NCBI RefSeq assembly: GCF_008831285.2
Contig: NW_022204507.1
Location: 3,156,452-3,220,451 of the forward strand
Direction of reading: 5' to 3'
Source of the DNA: Nymphaea colorata
Taxonomy: Eukaryota; Streptophyta; Magnoliopsida; Nymphaeales; Nymphaeaceae
Length of the DNA stretch: 64,000 nucleotides
The translations under genes and the position numbers were made by a program. The stretch's first letter is position 1. Each line of letters starts with the position of its first letter. A model generated the notes under the pieces. It made no database searches. It worked only from the letters and a program-made list of their open reading frames with translations, and was not told the DNA's origin. This document shows positions 45,139-56,704 of the stretch, piece by piece.

Positions 45139-46453
45139 TGGAATGAATTTTAGCTTTTATCCCACACATCTGATGTGAGTGCTCTGATTGGCACATCTTC
45201 ATTTGTGTTGAAATCTGGTACTTTTGATCGCCGATATGTATGTTTTGGTTCAGATGGGAGAAACTTGGTAAGACCTCTATTTGGATATGACTTCTGGTAT
45301 CAGCCCTGACACAAGACCATGATGAGTTCAGCATGGGGAGCATCAAAATCTTTTACAAAAGGATTCAGTCTCCAACATGTAGAAGATGGTTGCTATGAAG
45401 ACATACCCTTCTGGATATTCCTCAATGTCCCGGCTATTCACAGAACGTGAAAAGCAGATGAATAATCATCTGTTTCCAGAAAAAATCGAAGAATTTCTTG
45501 GGAATCTTACAAGATCAATTCGTTCTTTTTTCTCCGACAGATGGTCAGAACCATCTGGTTGAACCGATGGTGAACTGAAACAGACTGGACCTTGGTAACT
45601 CAGATCTCCTACCTTTGGAGGTCAGTGTGACAGTGTCAAATATCGTCGCCCTGAAAAGTGCACGCTATGCTTGATATGATCATCTATTGTAGTGGCTATT
45701 ACTTATGACTAGTTTGATACTGTCCTGCAGATTCTATACAGGTTGCATTGGGTCTGCATTAAGCAGCAACATGATTAGGTTTTTCCAGACTCCAAGTGGA
45801 TCGTGGAGCCATGAGGTACCATTTGCTGATGTTCACATTACTATAAGTGTGCATATGTGAGAGAGTACTAGAGAGAGAGAGGGTCCTAAATTGCTTGTTT
45901 GTTTCTCCTATGTTGTAATATCTGTGACACCTTTCGGAATTGGATTATGCGCGACATGCCTGGACTTATAATTGATTTTGTTATCTCACTGGATGATCAC
46001 TTCCTTTACCTCTCAAACTGGCTGCATGGTGATGTCAGACAATACAACATTGAGGACCCTTCAAAGCTTATTTTTGACTGGACATCTATGGGTTGGTGGA
46101 CTCATTTAGAAGGGAAGCCAGATAGTTGCAGTGTCTAAAGATGGGCTGGAGTCTCAGTTTGATGTTCCTGAAGTAAAAGTGTGTGTTTAAGTCATTGTTG
46201 TTCTTACCTTTTCTTGCTTTCCTCAGGGAAACAGACTCAGAGGTGGGCCACAAATGATCCGGTTGAGCTTGGATGGTAAGAGATTGTAGGTTACTAACTC
46301 ACTCTTTAGTAGATGGGATTGGCAATTCTATCCAGAGATCTTGGAGGAGGGCTCACATATGCTGCAGATTGACATGGACATAAGAAGGGTGGATTGAAGC
46401 TGAATCCAAACTTCTTTGTAGATTTTGGGCTTGAACCTGATGGTCCTATTTAG
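45139..46453 (+). pseudogene. SBP1: Selenium-binding protein (SBP1-like) pseudogene
   Basis: Blocks match the C-terminal two thirds of plant selenium-binding protein in order: GYDFWYQP then a stop and HKTMMSSAWGASKSFTKGF (45,280-45,370); GELKQT and DLGNSDLLPLEV in two frames (45,570-45,625); GCIGSALSSNMIRFFQTPSG up to a donor at 45,815; [20 protein letters not shown] and [15 protein letters not shown] (45,955-46,060); [14 protein letters not shown] to a donor at 46,178; GNRLRGGPQMIRLSLDGKR (46,227-46,283) followed by TAG at 46,287; and NPNFFVDFGLEPDGP at the end. SBP1 is a cytosolic protein linked to redox, cadmium and methanethiol chemistry. Retained introns argue against a processed copy. 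The N-terminal third, including the CSSC metal-site region, was not found. Stops at 45,307 and 46,287 and at least three frameshifts disable it. Confidence 0.88.
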
Positions 46454-46556
46454 GGTTGACTTCATGGTTGTTTGAGAGTAAATGAGATGAGAACGGAAAT
46501 AAGATTCATATTCAAACAAGAGTGCCCATTATGTTGAAGTACCACATGGGAATTGC

Positions 46557-47537
46557 TTAAGAAGCACAACGCCTTGGATTGTTGGAATTTGGAGATTTCA
46601 AAGAGGTGGCATGCCAACATCGTAGATAAGTTTTTAAATACAAAAGTAGATGTCTTCTCGCATGTTCTCCATCCATCGCATGTTCTCCCACCTTTATGAA
46701 TGAAAAATGTTTCCCATCAAAGAAATGACGGTGAAATTTTTTCCCAATTCTTTTTTTTTTGTCCCAGACCATCCTAGAAAGAGGACAACAAGATGGATTG
46801 GGTTGCGGGCCACTTGAGTACAAAGTCAAGAATGGAATGCAGCGAAACTAGCCCATCCATATCAAGGTATAGTGGACAAGGCTCGAGCTGTCCAACCCCA
46901 CCAAAGCACAGATTGAATCCTCTGTGGTTACTATAGGTTCTAACTAGAGGAAAGATCAGTGTTTCGGGACCAGGCTAAGACTCACTTATAAAATGGCAGT
47001 GGCCCGGAGGGTAGTGGAGAATGGGCAAGTGGCCCGGAGGGAAGTGGAGAATGGGCAAACGACCGAGGATGAGAGAGAGAGAGAGAGAGAAGAGGATTTT
47101 TGGCGGAAAAAGGATGAGGAAGATTTATGATAAAAAAGAAACAACACAAAATAGTGCTGGGTGGGTGAGCCTCTGTCTGTGTGTGAAATGTGTAAGACGG
47201 TGTTATATGCCTGCATGACGTTCACTGCAGATGAGATGCCAAGGTGTAACAGGAATCAATGACAGCGATGAGGAGACGATGGCACTGAACAAGCAAAGGC
47301 CAGCCAAAGCACCGGCAGCCGTGGCAGTGGCGGTGGCAGACGCAGCAGGAGGAGGAGGAGGAGGAAGAGACCTACACGAGTTAGACTCTTGAAACCATCT
47401 GCTTCTCCCCTCTTTTCTCGCTCTGCTGGAAGATTGATCAAGAAGTTTGCGGTTTTCCATTTTCTAGTCTTGGCGTTGTTACGTTTTTAGTTCGCCCTAC
47501 AAATACTCTTCGTGGGCTCAGAGTTTGTTCTAGTTAA
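46557..47537 (+). other. Upstream region and GC-rich 5' leader of the VAL-like gene
   Basis: 46,557-46,980 shows no gene. From 47,000, repeated gtggcccggagggaagtggagaatgggcaa units (47,000 and 47,030) are followed by a (GA)n tract (47,071-47,091) and a GC-rich (GGA/GGC)n stretch (47,290-47,370), typical of a plant promoter and leader. ctacaaatactctt at about 47,499 might serve as a TATA-like element. Minus-strand Pro/Ala-rich frames here are composition artefacts. Confidence 0.35.
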
Positions 47538-50500
47538 ATGTTGTTTCTGGTTGGAGGAGTGGCTGCGCCTTCCTCTTTCTCGAAGACCTGCTTCAACACG
47601 AAGTGTGGCGCCTCGTCATCGGAGAGGTGGTGGAAAGGATGGAGATTAAGGTCCAGCGACGTGGCCGAGCTCTGTGACCGCTGCGAGTATGTTCTTTTCC
47701 TCTGTTTCATTCTTTTTTCGTCTGGTCGTTGCCCGGCAAGGAGATCAGCGTAAAGAAGACATCTCTGTCGTTCTTGAAACAGTTTTTTACATCCTCGTTG
47801 GGACGATTAAGTTGATGGATGCTGGAATTTTCTGTGTATAAAATTTCCTCGCGGTACAAAGGATCGTGATTCGCCAGAAATGTGAATTTTATTTTTCTTG
47901 AAGCTTTTTCTCGTTAATAATTTTCGGCAGAGTGACCAGTTTGCCGCCTTTGGAATCACATGGTTTTCTCTAAGTTGTCGCACTGAAACTGTTAGGAATT
48001 TTGAAGGGCTAGATTTAATATTGGATTTGACCCGTCACGACATTTTCCGCACAAATGTACATGTTGATATCTATAGATTCATAGATTATATCAGAATTCA
48101 AGGCTCCTTAAGATGAGGTCTACTTTTCTCTCTTAAGTTTTATCCTATGTATTCTCTTGGGATCTGCGTAGGAATGCCAAAATCAATTTATTTTCATATT
48201 CTCCAGTGGAATTACATCAGCGTCCGCTTGAAAAAAACATAGATATCTGGCTTTTTCTTTCTGTGAATTTTTTATGGAGTCTGTATGTGTGGAGTGTATG
48301 CCCATGGTGATGATGTGCTGGGTGTCACGCATGGAGCAGATTCGACAGGGAAAGCTATATGTCTTACTGTGGAAGCCTTCACTTTTCTTTTGATTTGGTG
48401 CGGAAGTCGATCATTTCTTGGTTATTGAAGCGGTGGTGTGCAGAAAATGTGGTTTCTCTTTCCCTGTTCTAGGCGAATTTTGTAAAGAATGAAGCTCTCT
48501 TATTTGTTTAAGTGCATGTAGATGCAAATACCTTTTTAATTTTGCATCTGGCCTGTAAAGTGGGACACTATTTTTCCTCTGATGGAATGCAGCATCGGTC
48601 GGCTACCCCCTTTTTTGTCGAGCGCTGGAGAGTCGGTTAGACGTCATACTTGTCCCTAATGAACCTTTGCCTGTCGTTGTGGTGATTGTGAAGAGCTGTC
48701 CATCACTAGCAGCTATTGGTCGCTAGAGAAGAATTTTATCTTTTAGAATTTCGTATGCATAGAGGAATGGGGCTCCTTTGCTGTTGCTAGATTTGGATAT
48801 TACCAAGTTATCACACCATTTGGGGATTTCATGTTACATGCAGATCTATTATATTTTTCCTATTTTTGATGCTTTTTCTGTAGAGAATTTCGTCAGAATC
48901 ATTTTCTTTACTCATAGTCCATCTTTGAACCTCTTTTGAAAACTTTATCTCCATGGCGTTAACTGTTTTTGGTTTTTTCTTCTTTTCTTTTAATCACTTA
49001 GGAAGCAGTAACCAATATTCTGCCACATTCTGTTGATAACTCTTTTTTGATCTTGTAGTTCTGCGTATGATGAGTTAAGGTTTTGTGAAGATTTTCATTT
49101 CGATGCTTCTGGTGGAGGAACTGTGAGACATGTGGAAAGGTTAGAAACTAGGATGTAACACCAACTCTAGTTGCCCTGTGTTAAAAATATGAAAATGCTC
49201 TCACCTACTTCTCGTGCATCAAAGTGTAGCAAGTTGAAGAACCTACAAATGGAACTGGCTACACTTTTTTGATGAATTGCACTAATATCTGTTGTGATGC
49301 TTGAGAACACAAGCATCATCTTGTATTCTCTTATTTAGAATGCAGTTAGATACATTCAGGTTCCATTATGTCAAAAACTGTAGCCCTAAGTTGTTTTTGG
49401 AATTACTTTAAATTTTTTTACCTTAACAAAATGTTTCTTATTCCAGCGTTTACATTGTGGGTGCATCGCTTCAGCTCATACATTCTTGCTCCTGGATGTT
49501 GGTGGAATAGAATGCATTTCTTGTGCCAAGACAAGTGTGCTTAATGCAGTAAGCCTTTTAATTGTTGGAAAAAAGAAGTCTCATATATATTTTGATGTTA
49601 CATGATTGCAGCACATTTGTGGCTTTGGGCTGTATGGTTGACTGCTGATTCCACAACTGCCACATGGATGCAGCATTGAGCTCTTGTTCAGCAACTTTCA
49701 TCGGATTTTATGATCATTGGCTGGAAGCCGGAAGAGATTTATGTCCCAGACATCCTGGGAAGAATGATCTGATTTTTTGGGGAAAAAATTCACCTCTAGA
49801 AAATGCATGTCCTCTATAGGCTATTGCTAGTTCGTTTTTGTGATATACTGAAAGATTTTCTTATGCATTGCATGGATTGTAAAAAAAATTTTCCCCATTC
49901 TTTTAGATGCTTTACTTATTATTTGTTTCTGTTCTATCATTTTTCATCAATTTGCTTGCTGGGCATCTGATGCAACCTGCCTTGGAGCTGCTCAAAAGAG
50001 ACAAAGTTGCAGTCGCTTCTCAAGATCTATTGGGGCTAACACGCCGAGGAAGGTTAAAAGAATAGGGATTACAAAATTTCATTCCCAAGTCGGACACAAC
50101 CCCGACTGAATATATCTCTTAGGACTGATATACAAGTAGTGGTTCACTCCCAATTTTCAACCTACTACAAATCAAGAATGGGAATCTGAGGCTTTACAAG
50201 CGTCAACGATACAAGAAGATCTCTCCCTCACTCAACAATCACATCATCCATGACAAACCATACATTCAATCCCTAGGTCGAGCATTCCACACCCTTCGCC
50301 CGAGGACAGTCCGACAGCTTAGGAATGTGTCCTCAGCTAGTGAGCTTTGGAGGATTCCTGAATGGCTGCAAACCCGAAGGTTGGCTGGAAATCAAATGCA
50401 CCCGCCCACGCAGCTATAGGGGGTTTCAGATGTACCTTGCTGGAGATAGTCCAGCACTCACCAAGGAAGAAGGCCAAGTATATCCTTGGGATTCAGCAAT

Positions 50501-51924
50501 ACTCCACGGCTCAATCAGCTACAAGTCCTCCGATGGCAGTCAATCTCCAATGCGTAGGCTCCTAGTGTTTAGACAACTAGCAGTTTACTGTTCTTGCAAG
50601 AAACAGCTGAACAGAAGTAATGGAGGAGGTGCATCACCCGAATAGCAGGAAACCCCAATTGTGTGATGTAGATTGGGGGAAAATATCTTCAGATTGGCGC
50701 TGAAGATCACCCTTCCCCTTCAAATGGACGGTAGATTGGAATGGAGTCCACCACCAGCCTGCTATGCCTGTGATGTGTGCTTCTAGAAAACAGGAGCAGT
50801 CACTGTATGCAATCAGAAATCTCATATGAATGCAGGAGTGGAGATGCTTCACCGGAGATGAGATCAACCACTAGTATCTGCAATTGAATTTGGGGGATGC
50901 TGGCGTCGAACGGGCGACGATGCACACCTCTTCAAGACAGCTCCTTGCTACAAGATCGAGCTCCAACAGGTTCTGCTTCTCGCCTAATTCAACAGCTCGC
51001 TGCCACAGCTATCAGCGGAAAGTATGGTGCTGCAAAGGAATCAAGAGCTCAAGCAGAAGACAATTCTATAGATCATCAAGCTCGAGTCATGGAGAATGCA
51101 CAGAGAATCGATTTCACCCAAGTCTGTAACAGAATTTGGGGAAACGGGCGAGAATCCCTCTCGCAGGTGTGGAACTAGCTCCCAGACTAGCGTTCCTTCA
51201 AAAAATCATAACTCCGTGTACAGAGGTCCAAATCATGAAATCTAATCTGGAGGAAGCCAAGATCTGGAGAAAATTAGACGCTCCAAAAATCAGCCCCAAA
51301 GTCGTTTCCAATAGGTACTCGTTGAAGCTTGAAGTTGCGCCTGGTTTTGCCTGAAATCAGCCTGTCGCAGGACTCAGGCAACGTCAGGAGCGAGTCACCT
51401 TCAAAAATTTGCCAAAATTAAACCGTAGCTCGGATTGAGCTGAAATTTGGACCAGTGATAGCTGAGATTCTGATGTATGAATGCTTAAAAATTCAGCTTG
51501 AAAGGAGCTTCCAAAGGGTGAGTCGGTGAGGATTGAAATCAGCCAAGTTTCTGGTGTCACTCAGAACTGCGCCACCTAATTCCGCATCCACCGTCATGAT
51601 TCCGATCAGCCCCGGCGATCTATCCAAAACAGCTCGGATTCTTCCCAAACATCACCAAAATGATCCCCCAAGACTTATGAAGATGTCTGAGCCATTTCCC
51701 TGCTCAGATCAACATCTGATCACCGGAATTGTGCTGATTTTCAGAGATTGCCATTGCTGTCTTCAGAACGGGAATTCAGCCTCTGTTTCTTAATCTTCAG
51801 TCAATCGATTCCTCACTGTTTCACTCCATAGCTCATTGCAAGGGATACGCAACAATTAGACACAGATTGCAACAGTAAGAATCGATTCTTAAAAGAATTG
51901 AAATCGATCCAAGTCAGACATTAG

Positions 51925-52575
51925 GTGATCTGCCTGAAACAGGGATCGTTCTCGCCTGAACTCATCAGCATCTCCAATCCCTCTCAAATCCTTCGATCTC
52001 AATCAGATCAGACCGATCTATTCTTCTCGTTAGATGAGTTGACTCAAATCGATCAGAACGTCAGCATCCTCTCCACTTCTGATCGGGAAAATAGGAAGTT
52101 CTCACGGTAGAATATCCACGGAGAAGGATTTCTTGCCGATTGAGTAGTTCCTCTGGCTGTCGTTGTGCAGTTCAGGAATTCCTTGGATGAGCTACGATCC
52201 GCTGCACCGCAACAGATATTGCTGCCCTCCGCAATCTCCCTCGCCCGCTTGCACCTAACGCCTTATGCTTCGGTCTCCTCAGAAGTATGGTTAACCTCAC
52301 TAGCCTCTGGTATGCCTATCTCAATCGGCTGTTCAGTCTTGCGCTCTACATTTAGTGCTCTGCTTTGCTCGACATGGAATTAGCCTCACTTCGCTCAAAA
52401 CGCCTTGGCCCTCCCTATATCTTCTCTCGGTTAACCTCACAATGCCTAAAGTCAATAGCTTCAACTGATGCCATGCTAGCCATCTCCCCGCTTCCGACCA
52501 TGACTGCGATAGCAGCTGGTATCCCTCCTACGTCCTCGGCAGCCTCCTCGGCCACACTCGGCTTGCTCTAGGTAG
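51925..52575 (-). repeat. LTR/gag direct repeat, short copy
   Basis: Matches 54,075-54,345 joined directly to 55,015-55,395, so it lacks the 670 bases between (LTR end, PBS and gag start). This indicates a deletion derivative placed at the 3' side of the element. Confidence 0.75.
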
Positions 52576-53043
52576 GTGCACATCAAGTGCACCCCCCTTG
52601 AATGGAGCTTGTCCCGAAGCGGGGAGGACCACATCTCCACCCTCACCTACCAGCTTGGATGAGGACCATAGTGCCTCGGCAAGGACCTTAGTAAAGACTT
52701 TTGTATATGGGAGGTCCTTGGTCACCCCTGTAGGAATTCGTCATGAACCCAATTTCCTGACGTCCTCTATCATGGGATTGCCAAAGTTGGCCGCAAGTTT
52801 TGTCATCGAACTTCTCAACAAGTTACAGTTTTTGGTCCTTGTTGTTAGAAATAGCACACCATGCTTCCGCTGCTCTCTTAGCCTTCACCTCGAGCATATA
52901 ATATGACTGTATAGGGTTCGTCATAACAGTCTTAAACTGTTTTGCAATTTGCTGCATTTGAGCCTCTTTCAGTTGTGATTCCTTCTTTCCCATGGAAGAA
53001 CTACTGCCCATCTGGTCTGACCCTTCTCCCGGACCTTGTGCTG

Positions 53044-54610
53044 CTATGGTCTTTGTAGACTTTGTTCAACAGCCGTTAAGACAACTTGTCCTTCGCTATT
53101 CTCCTTAGGGAACATAATGGTCTTGGTGGCAAAGTCCCATTGGATTTTTTCCAACGTTCTGAACCATTGCATTCCCAAAACTACATCTACTCCATGGATA
53201 GGCAGAATATATAAGTCCATCGTAAATGGTACATTTTGAATATGAAGCACCCTATCCTGCATACCTTGCATGCGTGACGTGTTCCATCACCGGTTTGGAC
53301 ATCAATAGCATATATCACTTCACTTTTACCACCTATCAATTGAGCTGTCCTGGACTTATGAAATTAGTAGCTGATCCCGTGTCTAGGAGAGCTAATACTT
53401 TACGGTTACTGATGTATCCAACAGCCTTCATGGGATCCGATGTCTTATATTAGCTATCGTGTGACATAGCACCTGGCTGTCATCATGAGATTCATAGTTC
53501 GGCCTTTCTTCCTGGCTGTCTTGCTCTCTAGCTGATTGCTCAACTTTATACTCTTCATCTTCGTCATATATGACTATGAACAGCTTGATCTCTTTGCACT
53601 TATGTCCACGAAACTACTTGTCATCACAATGATAACACAACCCCTTTGCCATTCTCTCATCCCGCTCTTGCTGGGTAATGCATTGTTTCTTAGGGCTGTC
53701 AGAGGTTGGCTGTGGTACCTCCTCTTCTTTGGTAACATTTCTGGATCGGTCTGGTCCGATGTGGGTCAAACCTTTTGCCTTGCTTTTGGAGAGCCTGTTT
53801 CCATTCCATTTTCTCTTCTTTGTGTCGGGCAACTTTCATGCATATCTTTAAGTCACGAGATTCTTGGGAAACCACAGCCAAACTGAATATCAGGCTGCAA
53901 TCCCCCAATGAAAGCTCCTACTAATGCTGCTTCATCCAACCTCGTACTTGGTAAGATAAACTTTCAAACTTGTGTTGATAGTGCAACACCGTCCCAGTTT
54001 GAGTGAGATCCTTTAACAGCGCATTGAAATCTGTAAATCTGGAATCTTCAAACCTACTCATCTGCTCATTCTTGAACTTACCTAAAACAGGAATCGTTCT
54101 GCCTGAACTCGTCAGCATCTCAAATCCCTCTCAAATCCTTCAATCTCAGTCAGATCAGACCGATCTATTCTTCTGGTTAGATGAGTTGACTCAAATTGAT
54201 CTGAAGTCAGTATCCTCTCCACTTCTGATCGGGTAAACAGGAAGTTCTCGCGGTAGAATATCCACTGAGAAGGATTTCTTACCGATTGAGAAGTTCTCCG
54301 GCTGTCGACGTGCAGTTCAGGAATTCCTCGGATGAGCTACAATCTGCTGCGCAACGAGTGATCCTTCTTCTGATTCCAGCCTCTAAGCGCTTCAAGAATT
54401 GGAGAGCACTTGCACTATGATTGGATCTACTTCTGCACTATATTCGACGTCCATAGTTCCGGTAGCCTTCCCTGTTTGGCTCCTCTGGTTCTGTAGGCGA
54501 TCTTCTTCTCCAGCAAAGTCTCCTTCACTGGCCAAGCTTTTGGCACCACACTTAAGCAGCTCAAACTCTCTCGGCAGGAGAGAAAAGGTTCTTTTTGATT
54601 CAATTTCCAA
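53044..54610 (-). pseudogene. gag: gag-protease region of the second gypsy element
   Basis: In minus-strand order: a gag N-terminus from an ATG at 54,610 (MEIESKRTFSLLPREFELLK); the gag core at 53,921-54,118 (FEDSRFTDFNALLKDLTQTG and HYQHKFESLSYQVRGW); a basic linker and partial zinc knuckle at 53,614-53,832 (ERDERMAKGLCYHCDDK); and the protease tail at 53,044-53,271 (LYILPIHGVDVVLGMQWFRT). The frames shift between these blocks and the protease active-site motif is not in one frame. After the protease only a short linker leads to the LTR, so pol is missing. Confidence 0.82.
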
Positions 54611-55395
54611 AAGTTACAAGTTTTGGCACACTCTCTAGCTTATATGCCTTTGGACTGTCTCGGGTTTAACCCGTTGTCTCGGACTGATACCAGTACAAGA
54701 CCTGACTCAATCAAATCCAAAACAAAACAAACACAATGACTCGGTCTGGGCTTGAACCGGTCGTGACGCGCTCAGGTTAGCCTGAGCTCTTGGCAACTAA
54801 ACCTGACCCAGAAGCACTCTTGGTTGCGCCCAGTCTTCCTTGGTCTCTTACAGCTGATGCAGTCTTTGTCTGCCCAAACCAAGAACCTCTGCTCTTCAGC
54901 CTTGCTCTACTGACCACTGACCTGACCGAACCTAGTCCCTTCCATGCTCTGCTCTGCTGACCGAAGCTTGCTTGAACCCATTGTATGCTCCTCGCTCTCG
55001 TCACCGGCTGCAATCTGTAGCCCGCAACCCTCCCAATCTCCCTCGCCGGCTTGCGCCTAACCCTTAGCTTCACTCTCCTCAGAAGTAAGGTTACCTCACT
55101 CTCTCCGGACTGCCTATCCAATCGGCCCTTTAGTCTTGCGCTCTACGTTTAGCACCTCGGCTTTGCTCGACATGGAATTAGCCTCACTTTGCTCAAAATG
55201 CCTTGGCCTCCCTGTATCTTCTCCCGGTTAACCTCACAATGCCTAAAGTCAATAGCTTTGACTGATGCCATGCTAGCCATCTCCCCGCTTCGACCATGAC
55301 CGCGATAGCAGCTGGTATCCCACCTACGTCATCGGCGTCCTCCTTGGCCACACTCGGCTGTGCTTTAGGTAGGTGCACATCAACATCAAATCGGT
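54065..55395 (-). repeat. LTR/gag direct repeat, long copy (5' LTR side)
   Basis: Full-length partner of 51,925-52,575. In minus orientation it comprises the LTR start (about 55,385), the LTR end and PBS (about 54,690), and the first part of gag. Confidence 0.7.
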
Positions 55396-56289
55396 TAAAG
55401 ATGCCTTTTTTGTTATCTCCTCTACCTTCTGTTGACAGTTTCACAGATCATATACAAAAAAAAAATGGAGTCAGGCTCCAGTGCCAAATTCTTGACTTGC
55501 CAGTATCGCAATCTCTTGGGCTTTTGCACTCCTTAGCTTGGAATTCCAACTCATGTTCAACGATGAAGTATCCTAGAACTGAAAAGGTAGGTGAGAAACT
55601 CCTAGAATTGGAGCAGGCATCTTCCTGCTTTGTTGAGAACCAAAATGTATTTGAAAAGGAAGCATGTGGTGACTTCAAGCTCCCTGCACATAACAAGATT
55701 GACATTGGGAATTCAGAAATTAATGTGCGGAGTCCTTTAGGTGCATGGTTCAAGATAATATAGGAGGCTTGCTGGATACCAAGCATGTGAAAGGAAGAAA
55801 GATCCATGAAACTGAAAGCAACATGATCATAAGCTCAAGAAATCTCTTGATGGTCAAAAACATGAATCATCTGGTTCATTCCAAAATGTAACACAACGGT
55901 CTGCTTCTCTGAAGCACAATGAAGCAAGGGATTCAGGCAAGCCTTCTGGATCTCATGCACGTGAACAGAGGCCTTCTATTTGCAACAGGAAAATCCTTCC
56001 AGCTTTCATACTGGACTGGACTTTTATAAAGAGGCACAAAAATCAGGCCACCATGGCAAGGCATCGCACCGAAGGATGGGCAAGAAATCAGTCTATCCTT
56101 TCTGGATATTGGCCAAGGATCAGCAGCAATCAGGAGCTTCAGAAAATATCAGGAGAGTATCCACTTCTACGTAGTTTGAGAATTGTACTGTAAAGCATAT
56201 TTGCTTGGCATGATTGATTCACTCCAAAATTTGCACTTGATTTGTTGATATTATAGTGAATCCAAGTCCTCCATGTGATCCTTGACCTT

Positions 56290-56704
56290 CCATAAGCTCA
56301 AATTCTATTATCACCCCTTTATCGGAGAAAACATTGAGTGCTAGTGATGCAGGTCGGATAGGGTGCCTGGTGCTTCCAAAACAGTGTGTAGAGGTATGTT
56401 ACTGAAATTTCTATTGTCGTCTTTTCTGAAACTAAGACCATGTTAGACTTTTTCGTCCTCTTGTTTTGCCATATACTAGAGCGTCTAACTTGTTTAGAGC
56501 TGTTTTCTCTGATTCCTTCATTAATTTTTTTGTACATTCATGCTTTTCTATGCAACTTCTACAAATACTTCCCGGCAATTTTCATCCTCAAGGACTGCCT
56601 CTTAGGATTCAATTTCGATTTTGGCCAAATAATAACAGTAGGATGTATGTGTTGGAAGGTGTAACATCATCTTCAGTCAAAGCAACAGCAAGCTGGTGAC
56701 ATAG
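56290..56704 (+). pseudogene. VAL: B3 DNA-binding domain exons of the VAL-like gene
   Basis: The first exon ends at 56,393 (donor gtatgtt) and encodes [20 protein letters not shown] and [12 protein letters not shown]. The next (about 56,563-56,704) encodes YFPAI, a one-base shift, then [20 protein letters not shown] and MYVLEGVT, then another shift before [10 protein letters not shown] at the donor (gacata|ggtaat). This is the VAL/ABI3-type B3 fold that reads RY (CATGCA) motifs. About nine residues normally between LRIQ and FRFWP (the GKEW strand) are missing, and two frameshifts occur. Confidence 0.9.

Larger units (their letters stand above)
50030..55400 (-). mobile_element. Internally deleted Ty3/gypsy element in the VAL-like gene
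   Basis: Minus-strand gag and protease are recognisable, but no RT, RNase H or integrase. The start of the LTR motif TGATGTGCACCTACC (inverse near 52,573 and 55,385) resembles the TGATGTAGACCTTCC start of the first gypsy element. An imperfect PBS (inverse of tggtatcag, 54,684-54,692) lies between LTR and gag. The low-coordinate end is not resolved; 50,030-51,900 looks like more LTR or 3' non-coding sequence. It separates the zinc-region exons from the B3 exons of the host gene. Confidence 0.7.
47538..56704 (+). pseudogene. VAL: VAL/HSI2-like B3 transcriptional repressor, broken gene
   Basis: Exon 1 (47,538-47,686) encodes a Cys-containing start, KTCFNTKCGASSSERWWKGW and LRSSDVAELCDRC. Exon 2 (49,059-49,139) encodes SAYDELRFCEDFH, then loses one base near 49,113, after which the GWRNCETCGK block is out of frame. 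Exon 3 (49,447-49,548) encodes RLHCGCIASAHTFLLLDVGG and IECISCAK. This is the PHD-like zinc region of VAL1/VAL2 repressors, which silence seed genes through RY elements. After a gypsy insertion, a degraded middle exon (about 55,463-56,163) ends in SGYWPRISSNQELQKISGEY, the stretch that precedes the B3 domain. The later EAR and zf-CW parts were not found. Frameshifts and stops make it a pseudogene, unless they are assembly errors. Confidence 0.87.

Noticed and set aside
47203-47460. Pro/Ala-rich minus-strand frames of 61 and 85 codons
   Set aside because: Mirror of a (GGA/GGC)n leader on the plus strand.
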